64,000 bases of DNA from Actinopolyspora lacussalsi (GTDB lineage Bacteria > Actinomycetota > Actinomycetes > Mycobacteriales > Pseudonocardiaceae), in contig JAURUC010000001.1 in assembly GCA_030803735.1 (NCBI GenBank), positions 4,848,501 to 4,912,500 of the forward strand, read 5' to 3'. This document shows, one piece after another, positions 20,841-30,119 of this stretch (positions are counted from its first letter, which is position 1; every line of letters begins with the position of its first letter). The notes below the pieces were generated by a model. The model ran no database searches. It saw only the letters and a program-made list of their open reading frames with translations, and was not told the DNA's origin. Both the position numbers and the translations under genes were made by a program.

Positions 20841-21476
20841 ATGTCTTGCACGGCACGAGAAGTCACCGCCGCGGTACGTAGGGGTGCCGAGGTGATGTCC
20901 GCCCACCGCGACGAGCTGGTCGAACTGGACAGAGCGATCGGTGACGGCGACCACGGGGAGAACATGGACCGGGGTTTCCGCGCGGTGGTGGCACAACTGG
21001 AACTCGCCGAGCCGGCCACACCCGGTGCCGTCCTCAAACTGGTGGCCACCACCCTGATCTCCTCCGTGGGTGGGGCCTCCGGGCCGTTGTTCGGTACCGC
21101 TTTCCTGCGCGCGGCATCCACCGCGGGGGATGCCGAATCGCTGGACGGTACGGCGCTCGCGGCTTCGTTGCGTGCGGGTGTGGACGGCGTCGTGGCCCGC
21201 GGCAAGGCGGAGCCCGAGGACAAGACGATGATCGACGCCCTGCTCCCCGCCGTGCGTGCCGCGGAGGAGAGCGCGGGCCGGGGTGGTGAACCGGCCGGGA
21301 CGCTGTCGGCGGCGGCCGAGGCGGCCGAGGTGGGGGCACGCTCCACCGTGCCGCTGGTAGCCAGGAAGGGGCGCGCTTCCTACCTCGGGGACCGCAGCGC
21401 CGGGCATCTCGACCCGGGGGCCCGTTCCGTGGCCTTGTTACTGGCCGCGTTCGCCGACGTCGAAGGAGCCGAGTGA
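20841..21476 (+). CDS. dhaL: Dihydroxyacetone kinase subunit DhaL
   Basis: This 211-aa subunit carries the tightly bound ADP that shuttles phosphate from DhaM to DhaK-bound dihydroxyacetone. The Mg-ADP motif is seen in LDRAIGDGDHGENMDRGF. Later come SSVGGASGPLFGTAF and the closing R-A-S-Y-L-G-D-R-S-A-G-H-x-D-P-G-A pattern. The ATG at 20841 matches the usual N-terminus; the GTG at 20808 would add eleven residues. Its stop shares one base with the dhaM start. Confidence 0.94.
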   Translation: MSCTAREVTAAVRRGAEVMSAHRDELVELDRAIGDGDHGENMDRGFRAVVAQLELAEPATPGAVLKLVATTLISSVGGASGPLFGTAFLRAASTAGDAESLDGTALAASLRAGVDGVVARGKAEPEDKTMIDALLPAVRAAEESAGRGGEPAGTLSAAAEAAEVGARSTVPLVARKGRASYLGDRSAGHLDPGARSVALLLAAFADVEGAE

Positions 21477-22195
21477 TGCCGGTCGGACTTGTGATCGTTT
21501 CGCACAGCGACTCCCTCGCGCGGGGTGTCGTCGAACTGTTGGGGCAACTCGCTCCCGACGTCAGGGTCGAACCCGCAGGCGGTATGTCGGGCGGAGGACT
21601 CGGAACCGACTTCGAGGCGACGTCCGCCGCGCTGGCCGATGCCGACACCGGTGCGGGGGTGGTGTTGCTGTACGACCTGGGCAGTGCCCGCATGACGGCG
21701 GAGCTCGCGGTCGAGTCGTTGGCCGATCCGGACGCCGCCGCGGTGGCGGAGGCCCCGCTCGTCGAGGGCGCCGTCGCCGCCGCCGCCTCGGCGCAGGGAG
21801 GCGACGGGCTGAAAACCGTTGTCGACGCCGCGGAGCGTGCCGTGGGGGGTACCGTCGATTCCCCCGAACAGGCAACCACCGCGGCCGAAGGTGCGGATTC
21901 CAGAGCCGAGTCGCCCACCACGACATCTCCGAGCGTGGAACAGGAACTGGTCCTGCGCAACGAAGTGGGACTGCACGCCAGACCCGCCGCGCTGTTGGCG
22001 CGCGTGTTGACCGGGCTCGACGCGGAGGTCACCGTCACAGCGGGTGGGAACTCCGCGGATGCCCGCAGCGTGCTCGGCGTTATGGGGCTCGGGGCGCGCA
22101 AGGGCGACCGCATCGGGCTCCGGGCCACCGGCCCGGACGCCGAGTCGGCACTGCGACGTGTGACCGAACTGGCCGACCGCGATTTCGAAGGGTGA
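21476..22195 (+). CDS. dhaM: PTS-dependent DHA kinase phosphotransferase DhaM (EIIA-HPr fusion)
   Basis: This 239-aa phosphocarrier feeds phosphate from PEP into DhaL. The N-terminal mannose-type EIIA domain has its active His10 (VSHSD) and the GTGVVLLYDLGSA-like strand. After an Ala/Glu-rich linker (about residues 125-155) comes an HPr domain with His167 in GLHARPAALLA. E. coli DhaM also has an EI-like domain; it is absent here, so a general enzyme I must supply phosphate. TGATG overlap couples it to dhaL. Confidence 0.93.
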   Translation: MPVGLVIVSHSDSLARGVVELLGQLAPDVRVEPAGGMSGGGLGTDFEATSAALADADTGAGVVLLYDLGSARMTAELAVESLADPDAAAVAEAPLVEGAVAAAASAQGGDGLKTVVDAAERAVGGTVDSPEQATTAAEGADSRAESPTTTSPSVEQELVLRNEVGLHARPAALLARVLTGLDAEVTVTAGGNSADARSVLGVMGLGARKGDRIGLRATGPDAESALRRVTELADRDFEG

Positions 22196-23247
22196 GCCCG
22201 ACGGCATCTCGAACAGTTTCGGTGCGCGAACCGTTCCGCACGTTCCCCGGCGGAGGAAGCGGGGTCACGCGCCCGCTTTACCGAGGCATCCGATCGCTCG
22301 TGGTGTTCGGACTGTTGTTCGGGCTGCTCGCCGGTTGTGCGGTGTTTCCGTCCGGGGATTCCACGCCTCGGATAGAGCGGGGAGTCTCCAGCGCGGCGCT
22401 GGGAGACCTGGCCACGCTCGATCCGTGCGGGCTGCTGCGGGCCCGACGGCTCGAACGGTTCGGAAAAGTGACTCGTGCGGACACCGTCTCGTTGGACTAC
22501 TGCCTGTTCCACCTGCGTCCGGAGTCCGGCGGACTGCTGCAACTGGCCGTGGGACGGCTGCAGGACGTGAACGCCGCCGAATTGACCTCCGACAACCCCG
22601 TCCGGCACGTCGGTGGCCTTCGGGTTGTCGACGAGCAGCCGGTTCCCGAGCACTGCGGCAGGCGGATCCTGTTCTCGGACGGAATCGCCATGAGTGTCGA
22701 CGTCGATCTGCTGTCCGGCGATCCTGCTGTGGGGCTGTGCACCGTGGCCGGTTCGGGAGCGGAGGCCGCCGCCGAGTCCGTGCTGGCCGGTGGGGTCGAG
22801 CACCGGGAGTTTCCGTCGAACTCGCTGGCCAGGACGGATTCGTGCGGGCTGCTGCCGACGGAGCTCGTGCACCGGGTCGAGGGGCTCCGACGAGCCGAGC
22901 GGCAGGCGAGTCCCGCCGGGCACCGGTGTCGTTGGGGCGGTGGGAGCATCCGGGTGCCCAGCGTCGAACTGACGCTCACCGCTGGAGAACCACCACGCAG
23001 GCGGGACGCCACGGCTGTCGTGGAGCGCACCGCGGGCAGACGTACCGTGGTCGACATCATCGGCGACGACCCGAAGGTGGGGCTGTGCGCGGCGGAAACC
23101 GGACACATCCCGTTCGGTGATCCCACTTCCGGTGAGGTCGAGGTCGCGATGCTGGTGGTCTTTCTGCCGGAGGCCGACGGGGTGCGGGCGTGCGAGTACG
23201 CCCGTGGGCTGGCCGAGCACGTCTGGCCCGAGCTCCCGAAACGGTGA
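22192..23247 (+). CDS. Putative lipoprotein with duplicated sensor-like domain
   Basis: This 351-aa exported protein has a signal segment (VVFGLLFGLLAGC) with a lipobox Cys. The mature part has two similar halves, each opening with D-x-C-G-L-L (LDPCGLLRARRLERFG and TDSCGLLPTELVHRVEG) and later a G-L-C. This recalls DUF3558/PknH-sensor-like lipoproteins, with paired Cys likely forming disulfides. The GTG at 22192 overlaps the dhaM stop by 4 bp, but a functional link with dihydroxyacetone metabolism is not evident. The N-terminal extension before the signal is long (about 30 residues). Confidence 0.75.
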   Translation: MSPTASRTVSVREPFRTFPGGGSGVTRPLYRGIRSLVVFGLLFGLLAGCAVFPSGDSTPRIERGVSSAALGDLATLDPCGLLRARRLERFGKVTRADTVSLDYCLFHLRPESGGLLQLAVGRLQDVNAAELTSDNPVRHVGGLRVVDEQPVPEHCGRRILFSDGIAMSVDVDLLSGDPAVGLCTVAGSGAEAAAESVLAGGVEHREFPSNSLARTDSCGLLPTELVHRVEGLRRAERQASPAGHRCRWGGGSIRVPSVELTLTAGEPPRRRDATAVVERTAGRRTVVDIIGDDPKVGLCAAETGHIPFGDPTSGEVEVAMLVVFLPEADGVRACEYARGLAEHVWPELPKR

Positions 23248-23284
23248 CTTGGCACGAAGTCATCACCGTGGTTGTCCCGGGCCC

Positions 23285-23415
23285 TCACTTGGCGGAACCT
23301 CCCGCACGGGAGAACCCGCGGTCGGTCCTGCTGCGAGGGTGGTGGGAGTTTCTACTGCGGTCGTGGTGCGGACTCGGCACCGTACCGAGGGCCCGGCGAT
23401 TTCGCGGGAAATTTA
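23285..23415 (+). repeat. Internally deleted dispersed repeat plus TTTCGCG palindrome
   Basis: GGCGGAACCTCCCGCACGGG joins directly to GAGAACCCGCGGTCGGTCC, so the hairpin core seen in other copies is missing. The related GATTTCGCGGGAAAT lies at 23398-23412. The gap 23248-23560 has no credible gene. Confidence 0.6.
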
Positions 23416-23560
23416 CGCAGCCCCGACACGAGCGGGAAAGGCGAGACGGCTCGGCCCCGAGGGGCTCCAGATCGCGAACGGCGTTCGGGTCGGCCATGCC
23501 GTGGGCAAGCCGGCCGGGGAGGTGCTTTCGGGGGCTGAACCCGCCGGTTAACGTTGGGAC

Positions 23561-23869
23561 GTGCCTCGCCGCAACCGCCCCAAGAGTTCTCGTCGACCGG
23601 ATTCCACGGCGCGCCCGCTCGGGTCCGGTTTCGGTTTCGCGCGTACCGAGACGGGGCCGGACGGTGACTGGATCGTGCGAACCGTGCCGGCTGCCCAGGC
23701 GCAGAAGGACTACCGCTGTCCCGGCTGTGACCACGAGATACGTCCCGGTGTGGGACACGTCGTCGCTTGGCCCGCCGACGAGTACGGCACCGTGGGGGAT
23801 CGTCGCCACTGGCACACCGGATGCTGGAACGGCCGCAAACGCAGTGGACGCGGATTCGGCCTCCGGTAA
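23561..23869 (+). CDS. Conserved actinobacterial zinc-ribbon-like protein
   Basis: This 102-aa basic protein has C-P-G-C in KDYRCPGCDHEIRPGVGHVV and later H-W-H-x-x-C (RRHWHTGCW), a likely zinc site. The family is widespread in actinobacteria and is often mislabelled ATP/GTP-binding protein; no P-loop is present. The Arg/Lys-rich ends suggest nucleic-acid contact (inferred). The GTG at 23561 is the only good start. Function unknown. Confidence 0.8.
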   Translation: MPRRNRPKSSRRPDSTARPLGSGFGFARTETGPDGDWIVRTVPAAQAQKDYRCPGCDHEIRPGVGHVVAWPADEYGTVGDRRHWHTGCWNGRKRSGRGFGLR

Positions 23870-24037
23870 GACCCGTTGGGGGCGATGCTCCACCGGGGGT
23901 CCGCTACCAGTCGGAGCGCCTGCCGTGTCCGCCGAGCTCCGGAGCGGACCAACCGCCGCCCGCTCCCGGGGTGAGCGGGGGAACTCCGGTGCTTACCCGA
24001 CTACGAAAACTCACCCCTTCGTGGCAGGATCGCGACG

Positions 24038-24787
24038 ATGAGCACCGAAATCCGCGCCAACACCGTGCTCCCGGGGCGCCGTGAGCCGATCACGCTGCAC
24101 ACCGCGGACGGGCTGCGACTGGTGGGCGAACTCGCCCTGCCGCAGCACCGTTCTCCCCGAGCCACCCTGGTGTGTCTGCACCCGCTTCCCACCCACGGTG
24201 GGATGATGGACTCGCATCTGCTGCGCAAGGCGGCCTGGCGGTTGCCCGCGTTGGCCGATCTCGCCGTGTTGCGCTTCAACACGCGTGGTACCGCGAGCGA
24301 GGCGGGTCGCAGCGACGGTGCCTTCGACAACGGTGACTCGGAACGCTACGACGTTGCCGCGGCACTGGAGTACGCCGAGTTCCACGATCTGCCCGATGTC
24401 TGGTTGCTCGGCTGGTCCTTTGGCACCGATCTGACGCTGGTGCACGGTCTGGACCCGTCGGTCACGGGTGCGGTACTCCTCTCGCCGCCGCTGCGCTGGA
24501 GTGAAGAGCGGAACCTGCGTGCCTGGGCCGAGTCCGGCAAACCGGTGCACGCCCTGATCCCGGAGTTCGACGACTACCTGCGCCCCGAGGAGGCGCGCCG
24601 GAGGTTCGCCCCGTTGACCCAGGCCGAGGTCACCGGATTCCCCGACACCAAGCACCTGTGGGTCGGCAAGGCCGACCAGGCGCTCGACGCCGTCGTCAGT
24701 GCGGTCGCCCCGGATGTTCCCACCCCGTTGCCCCGCTACTGGGACGGTGAGGTCGACACCCACCAGGTGACGATCGTGGAATCCTGA
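24038..24787 (+). CDS. Alpha/beta hydrolase (COG2945-like)
   Basis: This 249-aa cytoplasmic hydrolase has the oxyanion strand TLVCLHPLPTHGG, FNTRGT, and a nucleophile elbow GWSFGTD. The probable His is in TKHLWVGKADQALDAV, as in the COG2945 group. The substrate is unknown. The ATG at 24038 follows CAGGATCGCGACG. It precedes a second alpha/beta hydrolase gene by 90 bp; the two are not close in sequence. Confidence 0.85.
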   Translation: MSTEIRANTVLPGRREPITLHTADGLRLVGELALPQHRSPRATLVCLHPLPTHGGMMDSHLLRKAAWRLPALADLAVLRFNTRGTASEAGRSDGAFDNGDSERYDVAAALEYAEFHDLPDVWLLGWSFGTDLTLVHGLDPSVTGAVLLSPPLRWSEERNLRAWAESGKPVHALIPEFDDYLRPEEARRRFAPLTQAEVTGFPDTKHLWVGKADQALDAVVSAVAPDVPTPLPRYWDGEVDTHQVTIVES

Positions 24788-24876
24788 GAGCCCGCGGCGG
24801 GATTCACCCGCTGGGCCCGACAACCACCGGTTCGGAAGATCACCACACCGCGCGTGCGGTGATCCGTTACGGCATT

Positions 24877-25695
24877 ATGGAGATCGTGCACTACGTCGAG
24901 TCTGGAGTCGGGACGCCCGTCGTGCTGCTGCACGCGTTCCCGGTGGACGCACGGATGTGGCAGGGGGTGCGTACGGAACTCGAGGATCACGTCAGAGTCA
25001 TCGCCCCGGATCAACGCGGTATGGGGCAGCGCTCCTCGTGGGAAGCCGCCACGACCGAACTTACCTCCGACGACCCGCAGCGGACCGTTCCGGAGGAACC
25101 CGGCATGGAAACGGTCGCCGAGGACGTGCTCGCGTTGCTCGACCAGCTGCGGTTGCGGCGGGCGTACGTGGCGGGTTGTTCCATGGGCGGCTACGTGGCG
25201 ATGGCGATGGCCCGCGAGGCGCCGGAGCGACTCGAGGGGCTGATCCTCGCCGACACCAAGGCGGAGGCGGACTCCGCCGAACAGCGCGACAACCGGCTGC
25301 GGATCGCCGATCGGGCCGAGCGGGAGGGGATCACCGGCTGGCTGGCCGAGAACACCCTGCCGGGGATCCTCGGCGCCACCACCCGGCAGCGGCGCGGCAA
25401 CGTGGTCGAGCAGGCACGCGAACTGGTCGAGCAACAACCTCCCGCCGGGGTCGCCTGGGCACAGCGTGCCATGGCGAACCGCCCGGACAGCTCCGAGACG
25501 CTGCGCGCCTACCAGGGGCCGGCCCTGGTGCTGGCAGGCAACGAGGACACCCTCTGCCCACCCCGGTCCGCGCGTGACACGGCGGCGCTGCTGCCCCGCT
25601 CCGAGGTCGTCACCCTGCCCGAAGCCGGACACCTCTCCCCGCTGGAGACCCCCGAGGCGTTCGCCCACGCCGTGCGGGAGTGGTTGGGCGAATGA
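24877..25695 (+). CDS. Alpha/beta fold hydrolase
   Basis: This 272-aa hydrolase has a standard catalytic layout: the HG-like motif PVVLLHAFPVDARMW, the nucleophile elbow GCSMGGYVAMAMA, an Asp in LVLAGNEDTLCP and the His in EAGHLSPLETPE. It resembles 3-oxoadipate enol-lactonase-type esterases, but no aromatic pathway genes are near. ATG 24877 is preferred; a GTG at 24859 would add six residues. Convergent with the coiled-coil gene that follows. Confidence 0.86.
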   Translation: MEIVHYVESGVGTPVVLLHAFPVDARMWQGVRTELEDHVRVIAPDQRGMGQRSSWEAATTELTSDDPQRTVPEEPGMETVAEDVLALLDQLRLRRAYVAGCSMGGYVAMAMAREAPERLEGLILADTKAEADSAEQRDNRLRIADRAEREGITGWLAENTLPGILGATTRQRRGNVVEQARELVEQQPPAGVAWAQRAMANRPDSSETLRAYQGPALVLAGNEDTLCPPRSARDTAALLPRSEVVTLPEAGHLSPLETPEAFAHAVREWLGE

Positions 25696-25764
25696 ACGAC
25701 GATCCACCCACCGGAACGCCCGGGGCACACCGAAACGCCCCGGTGACGTAACCGGGGTGCCCGG

Positions 25765-27552
25765 TCAGTGCTGCTGGACGGGCTGATCGGAGCCGTGCTC
25801 CGGCTCGGTCCCCGAGTCGTCGTCCCCGGTGGGTGTCGAGCCGTTCCCGAGGTCGGGAAGTGGGATCCGCCTGGTCGGTGGATCGTGGGCGTCCATGCCC
25901 CCGTTCGCGTCCGTTCCCCGTTGCGGGAGCTTCGAACGATCGATCTTTTCGGTAGCCGCCTCCAGCGAGGCTTTCCCGGTCGGCGCCGCCCCGTTGGAGT
26001 CCGCTTTCCCGTCGGTGGTGGAATCGGCGGTTTCCGGTCCGGCGTGACCGTTGTCGGACGGATCGACGAGTGCGACGCCCGAACTCTCGATGTCGGTCAG
26101 TGCGAACCGTGTCGTCGCGGTGTTGCCGTTCTCCTCGTCCACGGCCTCCGAGCTGGTCCCGGTTTCGGCCGTTTCCGTGCTGGCAGCCTCGGACGAGGAA
26201 GTCTCCCCGCTGTCCCGTTCCGGCTCGTCCAGCGCGGCGATCGTTTCCACCCGGGCCGTCTCACGTGCGGTGGCTGCGGATTCCCGCAGCTGCTGTTCCG
26301 CCTCGTCGTCGTTGGTGAGCCTGTCCAGCAGCGGAGTGGTCTGCCCGAGCAGTTCGGCCGCGTCCCGCAGCTTCCCGGCCACGCTGTCGCGCAGCTCGGT
26401 CAGGGTGCCGACCTGCTCGTCAACCGTGCTCAACCGCCGTTCGCACTCCCGCGTGGTGGCCGTTATCCGTTCCTCGGCGTCCGCACGTGCCCTGCCGCGC
26501 AGCCGGTCGCTCTCGAGGGTCGCCTCCTCCAGGAGGCGGGTGGCCTCCTCGGTGGCACGTTGCGTTGTCAGCCTTGCCTGCTCCTGCGCTTCGGTGACCA
26601 GGCGTTCGGCTTCGGCCTTGCTGTCGTGCTCGCGCTTCTCGGCGGCTTCGACGCTTTCGCGTTCGCGTCGCTCGGCCGCTTCCCTACTCTCGCGGTCCCG
26701 CTTCTCGGCGGCTTCGACGCTCTCGCGTTCGCGTTGTTCGGCGGCCTGCTTGCTCTCCCGTTCGCGTTGCTCCGCGGCCTCGGTGCTCTCCCGGGTGAGC
26801 CGCTCGGCCTCCTCGGTGGCCTCCTGGACCCGGCGGTGAGCCTCCCCGCTGGCCTCCCGCAGCCTGCGGTCGGCCTCCTCGGCGGCCTCACTGACACGAC
26901 GCTCGGCCTCGGCCTTGCTGTTGGCCTCCTGGTCGGCGAGGGTTCGCATCGACTCGCTGCGGCGAGCCGCCATGGCGATCTCGAAGTCCTCCTCGACCTG
27001 GGTGCGACGTGCCTCGGACTCCTCGTCGGCCCGCTTGCGGTTCTCCTCGGCCTCGGTCGTGATGCGCTCGGCCTCGGCCCTCGCGGTCTCCAGAACCGAG
27101 CGGTGCTCGGACTCCATTTCGGCGCGTCGTGAGTCGAGTTCGGAAATCAACTGCTCGTAGCGGTTGCGGAGATCCGTGGCCTCCCGTTCGGCGCGCTCCC
27201 GCCGCTCGGCGGCGTCACTCTCCGCTTTGGAACGGATCTCGCCCGCTTCCTCCTGGGCGAGTCGCAGCATTCGTTGCAGGCGCTCGCTGAGCCCTTCCAT
27301 CGTGGTCGGCGGTTTCCCCAGCCGCTCGACCTGTCCACGTAGGCTCTCGATCTCGGAGCGCGCCGATTCCAGTTGTTTGGACAGTTCCCCCGACTGCGAG
27401 ACCGCCGCGTCACGATCCGAGGTGAGCAGGCGTAGGTCCGCGTCGATACGTTCCAGGTGCTCGTCGACCTGGGCTCTGTCGTAGCCACCCTTACGAACGA
27501 TGTCGAAGCCCGATCCCAGCGGTAGCAGATCACGATCGTCGGCAAGACCCAT
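25765..27552 (-). CDS. DivIVA-like coiled-coil protein with 11-residue repeats
   Basis: This 595-aa protein starts with a DivIVA-like segment (FDIVRKGGYDRAQVDEHLER), then a long charged coiled coil (about residues 25-410). Within it, five to six tandem 11-residue units of the form EAAEQRERESK lie at about 265-330. The tail (about 430-595) is acidic, Ser/Thr-rich and probably disordered. The plan fits the Scy/FilP/Wag31-linked cytoskeletal proteins that organise polar growth; this is inferred. The ATG at 27552 has GGAGGT upstream at long spacing. Confidence 0.82.
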   Translation of the reverse strand: MGLADDRDLLPLGSGFDIVRKGGYDRAQVDEHLERIDADLRLLTSDRDAAVSQSGELSKQLESARSEIESLRGQVERLGKPPTTMEGLSERLQRMLRLAQEEAGEIRSKAESDAAERRERAEREATDLRNRYEQLISELDSRRAEMESEHRSVLETARAEAERITTEAEENRKRADEESEARRTQVEEDFEIAMAARRSESMRTLADQEANSKAEAERRVSEAAEEADRRLREASGEAHRRVQEATEEAERLTRESTEAAEQRERESKQAAEQRERESVEAAEKRDRESREAAERRERESVEAAEKREHDSKAEAERLVTEAQEQARLTTQRATEEATRLLEEATLESDRLRGRARADAEERITATTRECERRLSTVDEQVGTLTELRDSVAGKLRDAAELLGQTTPLLDRLTNDDEAEQQLRESAATARETARVETIAALDEPERDSGETSSSEAASTETAETGTSSEAVDEENGNTATTRFALTDIESSGVALVDPSDNGHAGPETADSTTDGKADSNGAAPTGKASLEAATEKIDRSKLPQRGTDANGGMDAHDPPTRRIPLPDLGNGSTPTGDDDSGTEPEHGSDQPVQQH

Positions 27553-27723
27553 GGCACTACGCTACCTCCGAACCGTTGTCGATGTTGTCCGGTGCGCGCT
27601 CCGAGTCCGGAACGGGCCGGGAATTCGCCCCTCGATGCGAGCTGTCTCACAATTTGACCGCTCGACCAGCCAGGGAGGAAAATGTGTTTCCGGCGGTCAC
27701 GACGGGTGGAGAGGTGATCGATT

Positions 27724-28110
27724 ATGGCCCGTGGTTCGGCTGGTTCGAAGACACGGCCGTGGACCCGGTGGCAGGACTGGGGAGCCGTGATACTCGGTGT
27801 CTATCTGATTCTGGCTACGCTGTGGACTCTCACCGGTCCGGCGGCGCTGACGTCGATGATCGTGCTCGGCGTGCTGCTCGGAGTCTCCGGAGTGTGGTCA
27901 CTCGCGATGCCGGGATCCATAACGAGCGAGTACGCGCACGTGCTGCTCGGGATTCTGCTGGTGATCTCGCCCTGGGCGCTCGGGTTCGCCGCTTTCGGCG
28001 GCGCGGCCTGGACCTCCTGGGTGGTGGGAGTGCTGGCCGTGATCGTAGGGGTCGCGGCGCTGCCGGAGGCCAACTCGGCCCATCGCTCGGGAATGGCGGG
28101 ACAGCACTGA
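27724..28110 (+). CDS. SPW repeat membrane protein
   Basis: This 128-aa membrane protein has four hydrophobic helices. The family signature Ser-Pro-Trp appears in LLVISPWALGF, after a first half with the related W-Q-D-W-G-A-V-I-L-G pattern. SPW-family proteins are of unknown function and are common in actinobacteria. The ATG at 27724 has GGAGAGGTG upstream. It is divergent from the coiled-coil gene. Confidence 0.85.
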   Translation: MARGSAGSKTRPWTRWQDWGAVILGVYLILATLWTLTGPAALTSMIVLGVLLGVSGVWSLAMPGSITSEYAHVLLGILLVISPWALGFAAFGGAAWTSWVVGVLAVIVGVAALPEANSAHRSGMAGQH

Positions 28111-28184
28111 ACGACCGCTCACCGGTGTCCGCGCGGTCTTCGTACCCGACCGCGCCCACCGGCGCGTCGGAACCGCTGGGACCG

Positions 28185-28622
28185 TCAAGCCGGTTGGACC
28201 AGCTCCACCAGCACACCACCCGCGTCCTTGGGGTGGACGAAGTTCACCAGACTGTCCGCGGTGCCCCGCCGTGGTGTCTCGAACAGCAGCCGTACGTCCC
28301 TGTTCCGCAACGTCGCGCACGCGGCCTCGACGTCGGTTACGCGGAAGGCGAGCTGCTGTAGCCCTGGACCGTTCTTGTCCAGGAACTTCGCGATCGTGGA
28401 ACTCTCGTCGGCCGGGGCCAGCAGCTGCACCCTCGTGTCCGTTTCGGCGGAGTCGGGGGCGGCCAGCATCGCCTCGTGCACCCCCTGCTCCTGGTTGGTC
28501 TCGCGATGAGTGGCCACCAGGCCGAAGGTGTTCCGGTAGAAGTCGATCGCCCTGTCGAGATCCGCCACAGCGACCCCCACGTGATCGACCGCGGTCACCA
28601 GCTCACCGAGTTCCTCCCGCAT
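28185..28622 (-). CDS. mce: Methylmalonyl-CoA epimerase
   Basis: This 145-aa enzyme of the vicinal-oxygen-chelate fold converts (S)- to (R)-methylmalonyl-CoA. The first metal ligand His is in TAVDHVGVAVADLDRAIDFY, a second in GPGLQQLAFRV (Gln variant in place of a His) and the terminal Glu in GGVLVELVQ. VNFVHPKDAGG is the family signature. It is divergent from the thiolase with a 220-bp spacer, as in M. tuberculosis (Rv1322A/Rv1323). It links propionyl-CoA catabolism to the B12-dependent mutase. Confidence 0.92.
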   Translation of the reverse strand: MREELGELVTAVDHVGVAVADLDRAIDFYRNTFGLVATHRETNQEQGVHEAMLAAPDSAETDTRVQLLAPADESSTIAKFLDKNGPGLQQLAFRVTDVEAACATLRNRDVRLLFETPRRGTADSLVNFVHPKDAGGVLVELVQPA

Positions 28623-28842
28623 GGCGGCACCCTAACCCGCCGGTGCGGCACGGTGGAAACGTCACAGCGGTGTGCTTCGTCTCACAGCGGGTCGTGCGGT
28701 TCCGTGCAGGTATGGTTCCGCCGGTCGGCACGGTTCATCATGGTGCCCGGACGGGGGACGACCGTGGTCGACCGCCCGACCGGTGCCGACCCGGCGGACC
28801 GTTCGTTACCCAAGACTTCCCTACACCGCATCGGAGGCAGCC

Positions 28843-30030
28843 GTGGAAAGTTCCGTGATCGTAGCCGGGGCCCGTACCCCCATGGGCAGGCTGTTGGGCT
28901 CGCTGAAGGACTTCTCCGGCGCCCAGCTCGGTGGGATCGCCATAGCCGAGGCGCTGCGCCGTTCCGGGGTCGCTCCGGAACAGGTCGAGTACACGATCAT
29001 GGGGCAGGTGCTCACGGCAGGTGCCGGACAGATCCCGGCCAGGCAGGCGGCCGTGGCGGCGGGCATCGGCATGGACGTTCCCGCGTTGACCGTCAACAAG
29101 GTCTGCCTCTCCGGGCTGGACGCGGTCGCGTTGGCCGATCAGCAGATCCGTGCCGGTGAGTTCGACGTCGTCGTGGCGGGTGGGCAGGAATCCATGACGC
29201 GGGCGCCGCACCTGCTGGGCGATTCGCGGGAGGGTTTCAAGTACGGCGACGTGCGGATGCTCGACCACATGGCCCACGACGGGCTGTTCTGCTCGTTCGA
29301 CCAGGTCGCGATGGGGGCCTCCACCGAGAAGCACAACGGTCGTTACGGGTTGACCCGTGCCCGGCAGGACGAGTTCGCCGCACGGTCGCACCAGCGGGCC
29401 GCGGCAGCCGCCGAACGCGGTGTGTTCGCGGAGGAGATCGCGCCGGTGACAGTGCCGCGCCGCAAGGGCGACCCGGTGATCGTCGACAGCGACGAGGGAA
29501 TCCGCGGTGACACCACGGCGGAGGGCCTCGGCAAACTGCGCCCCGCCTTCGATCCGGACGGCACGATCACGGCGGGGACGGCTTCGCAGATCTCGGACGG
29601 TGCCGCGGCCGTGGTCGTGATGCGCAAGTCCAAAGCCGAGGAGCTGGGGCTCGACTGGCTCGTCGAGATCGGCAGGCACGGCGTGGTCTCGGGCCCGGAC
29701 GCCAGTCTGCACGAGCAGCCCTCCAACGCGATCAACCGGGCCTGCCACCGTGCGGGATTGGCACCGACCGACCTCGACCTGGTCGAGATCAACGAGGCGT
29801 TCGCCGCCGTGGGGATCGTTTCCACCGAGGTGCTGGGGATCGACGAGGAAAAGGTCAACGTCAACGGGGGAGCGATCGCGCTCGGGCACCCCATCGGCAT
29901 GTCGGGAGCGCGACTCGCGTTGCACCTGGCCCTCGAGCTCGATCGGCGAGGGGGCGGCGACGGTGTCGCCGCGCTGTGCGGCGGTGGCGGACAGGGTGAC
30001 GCCCTGCTGCTGCACGCGCCGCGTAGCTGA
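28843..30030 (+). CDS. Acetyl-CoA C-acetyltransferase (thiolase)
   Basis: This 395-aa thiolase joins or cleaves acyl-CoA at the beta-keto position. The nucleophile is Cys88 in [12 protein letters not shown]. His349 (GHPIGMSG) and Cys379 ([10 protein letters not shown]) complete the active site. Sequence and position match M. tuberculosis FadA4. The GTG at 28843 follows CGGAGGCAGCC; longer frames start in noncoding sequence. Biosynthetic (acetoacetyl-CoA) rather than long-chain use is likely, as no FadB-like partner is near. Confidence 0.94.
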   Translation: MESSVIVAGARTPMGRLLGSLKDFSGAQLGGIAIAEALRRSGVAPEQVEYTIMGQVLTAGAGQIPARQAAVAAGIGMDVPALTVNKVCLSGLDAVALADQQIRAGEFDVVVAGGQESMTRAPHLLGDSREGFKYGDVRMLDHMAHDGLFCSFDQVAMGASTEKHNGRYGLTRARQDEFAARSHQRAAAAAERGVFAEEIAPVTVPRRKGDPVIVDSDEGIRGDTTAEGLGKLRPAFDPDGTITAGTASQISDGAAAVVVMRKSKAEELGLDWLVEIGRHGVVSGPDASLHEQPSNAINRACHRAGLAPTDLDLVEINEAFAAVGIVSTEVLGIDEEKVNVNGGAIALGHPIGMSGARLALHLALELDRRGGGDGVAALCGGGGQGDALLLHAPRS

Positions 30031-30119
30031 TCGGACGTGATCGGGTTCACGCGACCGTCGGTGCGTTCCAGCGGCGGTCCGTGCCACCTGAACACCGCTG
30101 GTGAGGATATTCTGGCGCC

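Noticed and set aside
21034..23220. A 728-codon minus-strand frame over dhaL, dhaM and the lipoprotein gene
   Set aside because: It is antisense to well-supported genes with 1- and 4-bp junctions, and has low-complexity composition.
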